Shown piece by piece: positions 47,152 through 59,309 of a DNA stretch of 64,000 bases. The notes under the pieces are model-generated. The model was given only the letters and a program-made list of their open reading frames with translations. It did not search any database and was not told where the DNA came from. The stretch's first letter is position 1; every line of letters begins with the position of its first letter. Source of the stretch: Sisyra terminalis (taxonomy: Eukaryota > Arthropoda > Insecta > Neuroptera > Sisyridae); assembly GCA_958496175.1 (NCBI GenBank), contig OY292278.1, forward strand, positions 14,446,001-14,510,000. Direction: 5' to 3'. The position numbers and the translations under genes were made by a program.

Positions 47152-47931
47152 ACTGTAGGAACTACAGAAGACTAAATTATAAACTGGAAACAGTATTTCG
47201 CAAACAGAGAAAAACAGCTCTGCTATTGTTTTTGAGAAGATACATTATTCGAACTTGCTACGTATTGTTACGTATACCGTTTTTCATCAAATATAAATGC
47301 TCTATAACCAGGAGTCATACCTTACTATATTTCTTAATTTGAAATACTTATTTTGAAATGGTTCTAATGACGAACGGATTTGTGCTTTCGTTTGATGAAA
47401 TGAGTAATGTGGCAGGTTTTTATTACAATAGTAAAAGATCATATATATTCGGTTTTGAAGATAATATGATATGAACCAAGATGAAAATCAAAGTTCTTGA
47501 TCAAAGTCTAAAAGCCCAAATTACTTATATTTATTATATTTTTCAGTTGCAGACAGTTACTAACTGTTATTTTTTAGCTAATATTTAAAATATTTATCAT
47601 GTTAACTATCTTAAAACTTTGTATAAGTAATATTATTTATTTATAATTAATTATAATTATTAAATTTGATTATCATTAAATAAAATAGCTTTTTGTATTC
47701 TGTATTTTCAGATATCTAATTATAATATATTTTCATGTTCATTATTGATAATTAAAAATTAGCAATGATTCAAACCATTACTATAGAGTTGTATAAACGT
47801 ATCAGTTCCTTGTACCAAATCGTGCCAGACGTTCTAGAGAAAATGGTCACTAACAATGAACTAGAAACGACGGCCCTGGCCCTTCTTTTTGGCCACATTT
47901 ACGCATAGAGTGCAGACACCCTGACCTAGGT

Positions 47932-49421
47932 GTAGATAAATCCAATAAATCATAACAATGAAAATCGGTTCAGCCATTTTTCAGTTATAAATGGGAAATG
48001 GTTGGGTTTAGAATTCCGAAAAAAGGAGTTGAACTTGGAAGAAAACTTAAGAATTGCTTGAATTTTTCGTTAGTTGAATATTTATTATCGCTAAATATTC
48101 TTACTAAAAAGAATAATTCAAGTTATTTAAAGTTTTTGAAATGCATATTTAAAGCATTTGAATTTTTAAAGGCATCCAAAAATCAAAATCGAATTTTTCT
48201 TGGTACTAAAAAGAAATGGTCAATCATGAAAAAAAAACGTATAAATCCTTCTTTTTCGTTTTTAGTTATATACTTCGCAATTCCTACAAACTCTTAAATC
48301 TAATCTTCAATCATATTTTTTATCGTGATTTTTATTGAATAACGGTGGTATAACAATTTTGAATTTTAAATTTTATTTGACGTAACACCCATAAAAAATA
48401 GTTAACGTTTATTTTTTACTTGCAATAATTGGTAAATAAATCGGAATATTATGTAAAAAAATGCTGATAATAACATGGAAAAAATTAATTAAATCAATTG
48501 AAACTTGGAAACGATTAGATCTTAGATCTTGGAAAAAAATTAAAATTGTCATTTTGAAATCGTTAGAAAATCTGTTACGATTTCCATTTTTCATTTTCAT
48601 TATTTATTTTAGTTCAAAACTGAATTAAAAATAACTTTTGTATTTCTTACCAAAAAAACAACTTCCTCTTTAGAATAAAAATTATATAAATTGGAGAACA
48701 ATAATATTTTGTTACGAGAAAGTATTTTAAATCAGGTGACATAAGTGGAAGCAATTGGTCTATTAATCTCAAATTGGTCCAATTAATATTTTAACGCCAA
48801 TTGAATAATATAATTAAATTTCATAGCGAAACCGAAATTATGATATAATCTAAAAGGTTTTGTGTTAATTAAAGCAAAACGCTTTCGTTAATTTCTATTC
48901 GGACACAATTCGCTAGAAATATTTTTCTTTTTGAATCATAAATTGGATGAATAATACAATACACGCTGATATGTAAGCAAGTTATGAAAATTTTAGATGA
49001 AATTTACCATAAAAGATAAGTTACTTAATATGTGGTAACAATTTACTACAGTGTAAAAGATTAAGTAATTGCAAAAAATGAAAAGAGAATTTGTTTTCGT
49101 TTTCCAACATTAACAATCGTCTTATTTATTAAAGAAAAAAAAAAAATAATATCACCGTTAATAATTCGTTTGCTTTAAAAATCATTATTGATTTTGACTT
49201 TCTGCTGTGTACTGATTATTTTTGAAAAATTCATAAAACAATTTTTGAATCAAGAATAATTTATAAATAAAAACTTACGAAATTTCCATTACCATAACTT
49301 ACCCATATAACGGATGTTTCTCAGAGGTCCACATCTTTGACTTATTGACTTAAGTACACTGTTTTTTTTTTGATATCCGATTTAACCCATTTAACCCATA
49401 CTGCCGTTTTTGCTCAAAAAT
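47932..49421. other. AT-rich non-coding stretch
   Basis: The open frame at 47998-48297 (99 codons) is Lys/Phe/Ser-rich and matches no family I know; treated as chance. Confidence 0.45.
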
Positions 49422-49423
49422 TA

Positions 49424-50886
49424 AAGGGTCTAGCAGGATCCACATGGCGAGTTGGCCCCCAAATAGGAACCTATGTCGAAACTTATGTTAAAATATCGGC
49501 TTGATATACAAACACATTTTATATACTTTTCGCGATCAAATTCCTCTTTGACTTTGAGATATGGGCAAAAATGTCCCCCCGCATGGCTCTTTTTCAAAGT
49601 TATAAATCTCAAAAACTAATTAAGCTAGAGAAGTGAAACCAACGCGAGGCTTGAGATTATTTTACAGAGTATATCATATATTTTTTTGAAATTTTTAGAA
49701 AAAAAATTATACAAAAAAACACCAAAAAACAAATGAAATAACTTTTTTTTTGTGTGTTCTCTGAAAATGACAATCACGAAAAAAATATACTTTATGCTTC
49801 TATATGAGCACTATTACTCATAAAAATTGCGTGAAAAAATTGTTAGTGCAACATTTCGACAAAAAATGAAATGTGATTTACGCTTAATAGTATACCTCGG
49901 TTTTATTTTTTTTCGAAGTGTTGCACCAACTTTTTTGTCACAAAACTTCAATAAAAAATAGGCCACATATAGGAGCAAAACATATATTATTTTCATAATT
50001 GTAAGTCTAAGGAAACATCAGAAACAAATTTTTTATTAGTTTTTTTGTTTTTCTATATTTACTCTTAAGATGATTTTCAAGATCAAAATAATTGATCCCA
50101 AAAAAAAACTACTAGCGTTCAATTTTTATTAAAATAAGAGTTCAAAAAAATTATCGTCACTGTTATAATTTATTACAACTGGAATACTATGCGTCTCTAA
50201 TTAATTCTGGGTACATATTAACGGCATCTGAATTACTTTGTTTTCTTCGTTTAGCTTAGGATATTATTTACTGGCTCATACCAACATTTTTATAGGTTCT
50301 ACCTGCAGTGGGCGAATAAATGAACTATCAAACAATATTTTAAAACAATGTGTAAAATAAGCACCTAATATCATTAGGGTAGAAGTAAAATCAAGACATA
50401 TGTATAAATAGTAAAGACGGTCGTATATACCATGATTATATTTCGAATGGTAAATATTGCAACTGTATTTTCCGTTATTCCTGTGATTCTCCAATAAAAA
50501 TTTTACAGTGGGATATTGTTTTCATTCAACAGCTTTTATTTTTCGTGGTTGTCATTTTCAAAGAACACATAAAAAAATTATTTTATTTGTGGAGATTTTT
50601 GTAAAATTTTTTTTTGTCTAAAAATTTTCAAAAAAATATACTCTGTAAAATAATCTACAGCCTCGCGTTGGTTTCACTTCTCTAGGTTAATTAGTTTTGA
50701 GATACATAACTTTGAAAAATAGCCATGCGAGGGGGACATTTTTGCTCATATCTCAAGGTCAAAGAGGAATTTGGTCGCGAAAAGTATATAAAACGTGTTT
50801 GTATATCAAGCCGATATTTTGACATAAGTTTCGACATAGGTTCCTATTTGGGGGCTAACTCGCCATGTGGATCCTGCTAGACCCTT
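49424..50886. mobile_element. 1.46-kb element with 350-bp terminal inverted repeats
   Basis: The ends AAGGGTCTAGCAGGATCC and its complement are flanked by TA on both sides (49422-49423, 50887-50888). The inverted repeats extend about 350 bp (to roughly 49780 and from 50530) with high identity. The middle holds a second smaller inverted repeat (about 49785-49995, around gttagtgcaac / gttgcaccaac). A TA site fits Tc1/mariner-type mobilisation. No transposase was seen, so it is a non-autonomous long-TIR element. Confidence 0.85.
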
Positions 50887-50888
50887 TA

Positions 50889-52054
50889 TATTTCTTTCTT
50901 TTATTTTAATTTAAAGTTGTGAACCTCTAAGATATACTCTTTACAAACCTTTAATTGTATAAGAAGGGTGGCCAAATAGTGGTTTTTGGAAAGAAACTTC
51001 AAAATGAATTCAATTTTCCAAAAACAGCAATTTTATGGAAAATTTCAGCTTTCTTTATTTCTAAGTGACATAAAATTCGAGGTTCTTCCTCATTATTATT
51101 GTTCGATAAAAAATTCTCAAGTGTCAGCTATAATAAGCAAATTGCTACAATGACTTTGTATGAATTATAAGTGTTTACATATAGTATCAATGACGAGGAT
51201 TCGGCTAATAGCTTATTTATGGCCATCGAATAGCATAAAAACCAACTGCATCAAACTGCAATTTGATCTGATGATTTTCAAATAATCGCACAACATATTC
51301 AAGTTCAAGTGGATTAGCTTGACGTTGAATATTTCAACTAATTACCAACAATACTCGTGAGTAGATCGGTCGTATAAAAATTCACACGTGCTTGGAATTT
51401 ATAAAAAAAAATCAAATTTTTTTTTTGATAATTTAATTGAATTTTTTATGCTGAACATCTTAAATTCTAGGAAATGAGTAAGTGCTGATAATAAAGTATA
51501 AATTTCTATCATTTATTTTTCTTCTGTGACATTGCTTTATTGGGTAATTTCTTTCACCTTCAATAGTTTTTTTTTTTTTTTTTTTTGGAAACCAACAAAG
51601 AAATCAATCGGTAGATGGCAAAACTTAAAAAAAATATTTGAAAATATATCCTTCTAAGTCCCTTCTCTGTTGAGATTGGCGGATTATACAATGTATGAAT
51701 CCTCCTGTATTCCATTTATTTTGGCACCTTTCATGCAGTTTTGTAAGAATTTCCGTATTATAGTCTCAATGTAAACATTGAATAATAAGGACGAAAATTA
51801 ACACCACTGTCTAAAACTGCTTTGTATCTTCGTAAAACTTATTGCGATTTATTAATTGTTTCAATAAAGTTATGTTTGATATGTTAGTTGTATATTTCAG
51901 TTAAGATCTCAATTAAAAAATATATCGATTTTCAAAAAGATCAAAGAGGAAGTTGAAGGATATGTTTTCAAATTTTTCAACCATTTTTTGGTAAACGTGG
52001 TATCCCTGATGAAAAAAGGCATTTAAAGGAATTTGGAAATCATTTTTGTTTTAA
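50889..52054. other. AT-rich non-coding stretch
   Basis: No gene was recognised. It includes a poly-T run near 51568-51587. Confidence 0.5.
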
Positions 52055-52795
52055 TATACCTTTAATAACTTTAAACCAAAGTTTCTTAACCTGGGTTGCC
52101 CGCATTCCTAGAGGTGCAGAAAGGTATTTTTGGGGGTGCGAAAGATCCCCCAAACAATATAAATTATGAAATTCTTTTATTAAATTTCGCAAAAAATATA
52201 TTTTTCTATTGGTAAAAATTTTTACTAATTTATTATCATCAAGGTCTGAAACTCTATAATAATAAATTTCTATATTTAAAATACCAAGCACATTTTTCAA
52301 TGAGGTGCGAGACCTATTTTCAGAATCAAAGGGGTGCGGCTCACTTAAAAGTTAGGAACACTGCTTCATAATATTTCTAATAGCTTTTTTAAACATTAAA
52401 ATGTTTTAAATGTCTTTTTGCCATCACTTCTAAATAGGGCAAATGCAACTGTTAATATATCTTTAATAACTTTAAGCCAGTGTTTCTTAGCCAAGAGAGC
52501 CCGCATTCCTGGCGATGCAGGAAACTATTTTGGGGGGTGCGAAAGAAGCCCTCAATAATAAAAGTTATGAAATTTTTGTAATAAATGTCGCAAAAAATAT
52601 ATTTTTCTAAATTAAAAATACCAAACACATTTTTCAATGGGGGGCTGAGACTTATTTTCAGATTCCAAGAGATGCGCCTTATTTTAAAGGTTAGAAATAC
52701 TGCTTTAAAAGATTTGTAATAGCTTTTTGAAACGTTAGAATGTTTTTAAATGCCTTTTTCCTATCACTTATAAATAGGGGAAATGCAACTGTAAT
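52055..52795. repeat. Tandem duplication carrying two hAT-type MITEs
   Basis: Two units of about 350-400 bp lie head to tail (52055-52455 and 52456-52795), both starting with tttaataacttta and ending with aaatgcaactgt. Each contains a MITE: 52077-52363 (CAAAGTTTCTTAACC ... GTTAGGAACACTG) and 52478-52702 (CAGTGTTTCTTAGCC ... GTTAGAAATACTG). For the second, the flanks actttaag and ctttaaaa resemble an 8-bp duplication. Segmental duplication after insertion explains the shared flanks better than two insertions. Confidence 0.75.
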
Positions 52796-52969
52796 ATTGA
52801 TTGAACGTTAAGGTTTCATGAGTTAGATGTATATGTTGTCTTTTTTATACTCTATCAGGAGTTTTTAATTGGGATTTATTGAAGGTGGAGCTGGGTGGAA
52901 TCATTAATGGTGGCAAAATTCAAATTTAATTAGTATCCTTTTTAGATATGGAAAATTTACTAAAGCAAG

Positions 52970-53139
52970 CCATTCACGCTCCGACTTGCAGTCCAACTAG
53001 TCGGACTATTAGTTGGATCGTCTAAATAATCCGACTAGCCCGACTAGACATCCAACTCCCAACACCATTCACGGTCTGACTTTAGATCCAACTTCGAAAG
53101 TTGGACCACAAGGTGGACTGCAAGTCGGAGCGTGAATGG
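52970..53139. mobile_element. 170-bp MITE with perfect 26-bp terminal inverted repeats
   Basis: The two 26-bp ends (starting ccattcacgctccgac) are exact inverted copies. The interior consists of variants of tccaact, gtcggac and ccgactag, making the whole nearly palindromic and GC-richer than the surroundings. No clear target duplication was found. Confidence 0.82.
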
Positions 53140-55613
53140 TCTGTTTAAATGTATATGTCCTGTTACCAGAAATTTATAAAATATATTAAAACGATTTAAT
53201 TCTTAAGCTAATCGAACTCATTCGAAGTAAAAATAAGGTGTTTATCAAGAACTAAATAAATTGATGCCACTAAATTGTTACTGCTCTCCGGTGAGTTTTA
53301 TAAGGATCAAAATAAAACCTTATTGAAGGAGGAATCGTAAGATCAGATGTGTTATTAAACGCGGCAAAATACCAATTCAATTGAGATCTATTTTTAAATC
53401 TTAAAAAATTATAAGTACATATTTTCAATTCTTAGCTGTTTTGAAATTAATAAAATCTTAATTACGTTATCATTTATAAAAACATTTATAAAGTTCTATT
53501 TTTGATGCAGGAGCAAAATAAAATTCACTCATATATACGCTATGAAATAGAATAGAATTTGTGGAAACGTGTTGAAGTCAATGGTAAAAAATATGCAACT
53601 GATGCGTAGCGTTTCGTAGCAAGTCTAATCACCGACCATAGTAATATGTTTGTCCTTTTGTGTTGCATATTTTCTCTTATGCTTCTATCAACCTTGTTAG
53701 AATGCAATCTATAGATAAGTGTTCAAAAAGGTAATTACAGGCAATTAAAAATTATTTAAATTTTAAATACCTTTTTCATTTTCATTATCGTTATACAAAA
53801 TTGGAGAGCGAAATCAAAAGTTTCCATAAATATACCATAAGAATTTTTACTTAAGTTTTCTTAGTAAAAATTTTTCTACCAACTAAAAACTTCTGGTCCA
53901 TAATCAATATGGACCCCAACAAAATTCTTTATAACAGCAAAACTATATGGTTATATGCTATTAACGTTAAGAGAATAAGTGATAATTCTACAATAAATTT
54001 ACGATTCAACAACTTTCGAAATTACCGTTCCAATCCTTGAATTCTGTTGTTGATTTTTTGATCTTTTACTCTTTCAACCCTTCAAGGTTCACCAAATATT
54101 TCGTTCCACTCAATCGCGCCACTTAATGGTATTTTTTAATCGACTAAAATTTTTACTCTAAAAAGATACGCACTTCATTCATTAATTTTTTTTATCTGCA
54201 AGAAAAATTGCCACATTTCCATCATTAATTACGTTAATTTTTTTTTGTACAACTAAAAAATATCATCCATAAGTACTTATGTACAAATTAGGCAAGATAC
54301 GATTAAATATAATTCTTGAAAATATATTAAATAAAATTTCTAAATTTTTCCTTGAAAATTTTCTCGAATAAATCGTACGATTGGCGTAATTAAAAAAACT
54401 CGAATAAATTTCCGATCGAAATTCATTTTTCGTATATTTATTATAAGTGTTAGCAATAAATAATTAAGTACTTCTACATTGCTTGATCTCTCTTTTTATT
54501 GCCACCAGATAAGTTCTCAATTTGTAATATTGAAATGATATTTTTATTCAGTTTCAATTAAACATTATAAGTATGTGAATTTAATGATTAATTCTTAAAA
54601 AAAATGCCGAAAAAATTGTCATTTATTACCCCCCATACAACTCATAGAACCTTGAATAATTTCCATTGAAAAATAATGGAGAATTGGAAGATAATATTTC
54701 GATATTCAAAAGTTACCATCAATTCATCGTTAAAGAATTTCTCGAACTAATAAAACATATCTTTCAGTTCTTTGATTTACTTTAATTGCGTTGTTATTAC
54801 GAAGTCGTCATTCTTTTTGGATATATAATTGAATTGAAATTATGTTTTATTTTTTGTTGAAAAGTCTTTGGAAATAAATTGCAATTGAAATAGAAAAAAG
54901 AGGCTGAAGGTTGTAAGTGAACATATTTTTTTAATTGAACTGCCACATAATAATTACGGCATAGTTTTACCATCAAATTTTGCGGATTTTAGACGAGGAA
55001 AATTACTATTGGTGATTATGACAACAAATTATGGTAATTCATTTATTCCAAAAGTATGTTTAAGTTTGAAAAAATGCATATTTCTTATATGCAGTTCGTA
55101 GCTTGATGACGCGTTAAAGTCTCCGGAGTATTAAATTTAATTTCTAGGAAATTGGTAAATATTTTTAATAAAATAGCCAACTTTTTGTGATTTTGGGACT
55201 GACGTTATAAACAAATTAATAATATTGTTCAAAAAATCATTAACGTCTAATTTTTAAGTATCAATTTCAATAAATTTATTGGTATAAAATTGGTTTTAAC
55301 TTTTGGCATGGTTATTTCTTGTGATTCATTTATTTAGTAAAATTATCTAAATAAATGTCCTAGTTATAGCTCTTTTATTTATTTATTTTATTTATTTATT
55401 CTTTTACTTCTGGTGGAATTTCTATAGAGGTGCGTTACACCTGTTCATAGAACCAGAAGAACTACAAAATTTACACAAAAATAGTATAGTTTAGTATATA
55501 TAGTTTAGTATTTATATAGTATAGTTTGGAGGACGAATATTTTTTAAGTTTTTAAGGGTTTACGTAAAAATGCTACACTATCTTTTACTGATAGTATAAT
55601 TCATCGCTACTTA
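53140..55613. other. AT-rich non-coding stretch
   Basis: No gene was recognised. It includes the reverse copy of a 47-bp repeat at 53590-53640 and a (TTTA)n-like tract near 55375-55402. Confidence 0.45.
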
Positions 55614-56535
55614 CTACTTCTTCTCATCTTTGAAGCAACTTACGGATTCCTTCAAAAAAACAAAATTCCTTATAGTTCGAGGCGATCCAGAATCGATCCA
55701 ATTTTTAGCATCTTCGTAAGGTCTGAAGTGCTGCTGAACCAGGCCATGACTCATGGACGGAAATAAGTGATAATCGAATGGAACAATATCCGGTGAATAG
55801 TCTATGGCAATGCTTCCGAAGTTTCCTTTCGTCGTCGTGTTTAAAGTTCTTGTCATATCTTTTATATTGGGAGATTTAAGCATTTATTCTTGGCTCAACT
55901 GCATTAATTTATTCTGGAAATGTTTTTCAAAAGTGGTATCATTTGGATGGAAAAACTAATAAAAGATTTTTGCGATATAATCTCACCAAATCTGCAGCAA
56001 TAAATTCTTGTCATGAATATTCATTTTCTCGTTGATGTAGATGAAGGATTGGGCTTATCCTAGGGATGCAAACGATACATCGATTTTTTAAATATCGATA
56101 TCTCATTTATAAACATCGATGTTAAAACCCAAAACACCGCTGATATATCGTTCTTTATGAATGATTTTTTATGAACGATATTTTATCATAACACCACCTT
56201 CCTATTTCTCACGATTTTCTCCTCTTTTGATCGTCAAATTGTATCCACTTTTTGTCCTTCATCACGGTTCTGTATAAAAACCCTTCCAAACTCTTCTTAA
56301 TCGTTCGCACGAGAAAAAGTGGTACTTGACGTCATTTGGTTTAAATTTATGTGGAACCGAATTTCCCTGTTTTTGCACCATATCCTGGTCTTCAGATGGT
56401 TTAAAACCACTTACTGAATAACTTTAATGGTTTCCCCGAGTTGTTCTTCAGTTTGATATAAATCTAGATTCACTTACTTCTCCAACTTAGCATCTTCAAA
56501 CTATATTAATCTATTTTCGCATTTCTTGCGACAAA
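55614..56535 (-). pseudogene. mariner transposase pseudogene
   Basis: Minus strand, from the 56535 side: FEDAKLEK, QTEEQLGETIKVIQ, a block ending KGFLYRTVMKDKKWIQFDD, then QKRRKS. The sequence then breaks for about 130 bp of ATCGAT-rich DNA and resumes KPNPSSTSTRK, NLLLQIW, HPNDTTFEKHFQNKLMQL, IDYSPDIVPFDYHLFPSMSH and LVQQHFRPYEDAKNWIDS. These follow mariner block order. The N-terminal DNA-binding part is missing, the HDNARPH block is replaced, and there are several stops, so it is inactive. Confidence 0.85.
56052..56180. mobile_element. Short insertion inside the mariner pseudogene
   Basis: About 130 bp separate the mariner KRRKS and KPNPSS blocks, normally adjacent. The insert starts tagggatgcaaacgat on the plus strand, resembling hAT-type ends, and is full of atcgat palindromes. 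The exact borders are uncertain. Confidence 0.45.
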
Positions 56536-56618
56536 TAGCTACAAAATTTCAACTTTAAGTTTAAATACAAAGAGGTGTTATTTTGGGCGTTTTAATGCCA
56601 CGATTAGAACACAAAAAG

Positions 56619-57027
56619 GAATCAAAATAAGATTTTTTCGCTGACTTTGAACAGTTATACTGTCTATACAATATATAAGATATATTGCGGTTCAATTTAT
56701 GTAGTATAATTTAGTATAATAATATATAAAAATCATACCATAAACATAAATTTGAACAGAAGTTCAAACAAAAATATTCGTGACGTATTGTCCAGATACG
56801 TATTTCGATTGCCAAGCAATCTTCCTCAGTGGTCATCAAGTAGTTTGGATCACTCCGTAACTGCTTTGTGATGATTCACAATCGAAATACGTATCTGGGC
56901 AATACGTCACGAATATTTTTGTTTCAACTTTTGATCAAATTATGTTTATGGTATGAGTTTTATATATTATTAAATTAAATTATACTACATAAATTGGACC
57001 GCAATATATCCTATATATTGTATGCAC
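56619..57027. repeat. Long palindromic repeat, family A copy 2
   Basis: Same head as at 37522 (ggaatcaaaataagatttt), with arms extending to the complementary ttggaccgcaatatatcc at the right. The minus-strand hammerhead-like core at 56830-56803 is intact (CTGAGGA-A-GATTGC...GCAATC-GAAA). The right arm has lost the corresponding segment by a small deletion. Confidence 0.8.
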
Positions 57028-57508
57028 AAAAAAGAATGTTAACATATCAACGAAACGGTAAGCAATTATTTATCAAGGAAAAGAATAAAACTTTGGTATA
57101 GAATTAGTAAAAGATAATCCATAGCAATTGAGTTCTACTTACGTCATATTTTTTCTGATCCTTCAAAACTTATATGTTCACTTACTATACTTAATTCCAT
57201 GATGACTAAACAAAAAAAAAATAGGTAGTTTATTGGTCTGATAATCATTTTTTGTTGGGAAAAATGTAAAATTTTAGTTCTGATTTCGAAAAAAAAATTT
57301 TTTGATTAATTTTCCCACTTATCTCTACTCTAAATCCAGTTTCGCTAAATCGAAAGCTTCTAAATCGATTCTAAATTCGATTCTAAATCGAAGCTTAATC
57401 AGACTTGAAGCTTTTAAAATTTTGGTTGTACAGAATAAGCTGCTGTTTGATTTTATTGCTTGAAAAAGCTGTTAATTGCCTGCAAATTTTTGAACAAAAG
57501 TATTTTAT
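57028..57508. other. AT-rich non-coding stretch
   Basis: Nothing recognisable apart from short repeats of ctaaatcgattctaaattcg near 57360-57400. Confidence 0.5.
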
Positions 57509-58027
57509 TATCTTTGGTAGGGGTTTTGATTTCAAATTTAGGGTAAAAGTAATCAATGGTCCACCATTTTTCTACCCTTAAAGTCGATTGGAATTTTCAA
57601 ATTTGTATTCTGAAATGCATTAAATAAGAATAATATGGAAATAAATTTTTGTCACAAATGAAAAATATCGAAAAAAAAATCATTTCTTTCGTTAATTTTA
57701 AATCGTGCGATTTACTTAGAGCAAGGATCTGGTTTCCAGGATGGTTATCAGAAGGATCTGGTTTCTAGGATGGTTATCCCTTGATAATCATCCTGGAAAC
57801 CAGATCCTTGTTCTAAGTAAATCGCACGATTTAAAATTAACGAAAAAAAAAAAAATTTTTCCGATATTTTTCATTTCATGACAAAAATTTATTTCCATAT
57901 TATTCTAATTTAATTCATTTTAAGATACAAATTTGAAAATTCAAATCGTCTTTAAGGGTAGAAAAAAATAGTGGATCATTGATTGCTTTAACCCTAAATT
58001 TGAAATCAAAAAGGTACCTTTGAATAG
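57509..58027. repeat. Large palindrome without hammerhead-like core
   Basis: Left arm 57509-57779 and right arm 57783-58027 are inverted copies with almost no spacer. The left arm carries an extra 30-bp internal duplication of the aaggatctggtttccagg block next to the centre. It lacks the CTGANGA/GAAA layout of the other palindromes, so it is a separate family. Confidence 0.82.
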
Positions 58028-58329
58028 GCACCACAGAATGACAACTTATAAAAGTAATCGATTTCTGATAAATGTGTAAAGTTTTTGAATATAAAAATCA
58101 TTTCAATAAAAGCTAGTTTTTCATTTACAATAAAGTATCACTATTGTTTTAATTTTTCTAAAATCTGACCTCTTTTCTTTTATCAAAAAAAGATACAGTT
58201 TCCTGCCATTAGCTTGACGAAGATTGACACTTTTCTATTATTTGTTACGAAATTGACTTATCAAGTGCAATTCCTTGAATTTCTTTATTCTTTTCATTCG
58301 CTAATTTGCTAGAATTATACCAACGGTTA

Positions 58330-58950
58330 CCTTTGATCAACCACAATTACCGCCACTTCAATTAATTGCCAGTTGGCGTACCAAAATGCCACCTATCGTA
58401 TGAATTTTCAAACGGGGACATTGAAAGGCAATGCTAGAGGTGTACGATATGAAACCGAATAGTTTGGTAGCGTAGAATATTTGGTGAACGAACTGGTGGA
58501 AATGGGAAAAGCGAAGTTGAAGCCGAAGAGATTGGTATTTGCTTGAGGACGACCCACTTTCGTGAATGTGTGATTGGGTCACATAATCGGTCGACCAAAT
58601 GTTCGAGACCAACTTGTACTTATACCTACATACTCCATAGTATCCACTAAAGTTATTATCATAATATACTTGTTGTGATTGCTGTTGTTATTATTGTTAT
58701 TATGGTCGATGGATGGCGCACTGAAACCGGTTCGTTTTCACTTTCATTCCAATAATATTGAAATAAATGTAATTTGCAGCGAACAACGCACTTGTCGCAA
58801 GATCTTGCAAGTTGTTGTTGTCGTTGTTGACTTACAGAAATCAGCGATCGAATGTTAACGATTTTATGCTTAAATGGTCACATTGCCAACGTTTAGATTC
58901 AAGTGCCACTTATGGATCGAAGGCGTACGCATAACTGGAACAAATTAAAA
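58330..58950. promoter_or_regulatory. Less AT-rich non-coding block, possible enhancer
   Basis: Sequence complexity and GC content rise here. Repeated gttgtt/gttattatt words, gccagttggcg, ccacttatgg and aacgcacttgtcgcaag-type words appear without transposon features. An 84-codon minus-strand frame (58612-58358) has no recognised domain. Enhancer status is inferred from composition only. Confidence 0.3.
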
Positions 58951-59309
58951 TTGTATTATACCTTTGCTCATTCATTCGACAATGTTTCATTAAAAAAGAG
59001 ATCAATTATTTTTTATGGTCATTATTTGGAGTATCCATAAAATATGGCACACATTAATAACTGGAAAGATGTTATTTTCGGTGGGGTAAAAGAGATTTTC
59101 AATGTTGACATCACATCATTAAATCTTTAAAAACTGTAGGAACCAATGAACAGTTAAGGTTCCCAGATTTTATTTCTGTGGTTCTTCTAATACTTTAAAC
59201 AATAAGATATGCAATTTTTTTATGGATTATCTATACTAATATGTGCAATCCTCACGTCTGTCTGTGCATTTCAATTTTGAACCCAATTTTAGGGTAAATA
59301 TTAATTTTT

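Larger units (their letters stand above)
44925..47923. mobile_element. 3.0-kb TIR transposon with perfect 8-bp target duplication
   Basis: The termini are CAGGGTGTCTGCACT and its exact complement, continuing imperfectly for about 50 bp (both sides include a tgtggc...AGGGCC block). The flanks are acctaggt at 44917-44924 and 47924-47931, identical. CAGGG ends plus an 8-bp duplication fit a hAT element; P-type elements also make 8-bp duplications. No intact transposase was read. A possible terminal coding exon lies at 46999-47151, and a fold-back dimer is nested at 45974-46710. Without a transposase the superfamily stays open. Confidence 0.85.

Noticed and set aside
47998..48297. 99-codon frame starting MVGFRIPKKG
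   Set aside because: Composition is that of AT-rich chance frames and no motif is recognisable.
49424..50886. CRISPR-like or satellite array
   Set aside because: The repeats are two inverted arms, not spaced direct repeats.
58358..58612. 84-codon minus-strand frame
   Set aside because: Complexity is higher than chance frames, but there are no domains, no splice context and no second exon; kept only as part of a possible regulatory block.
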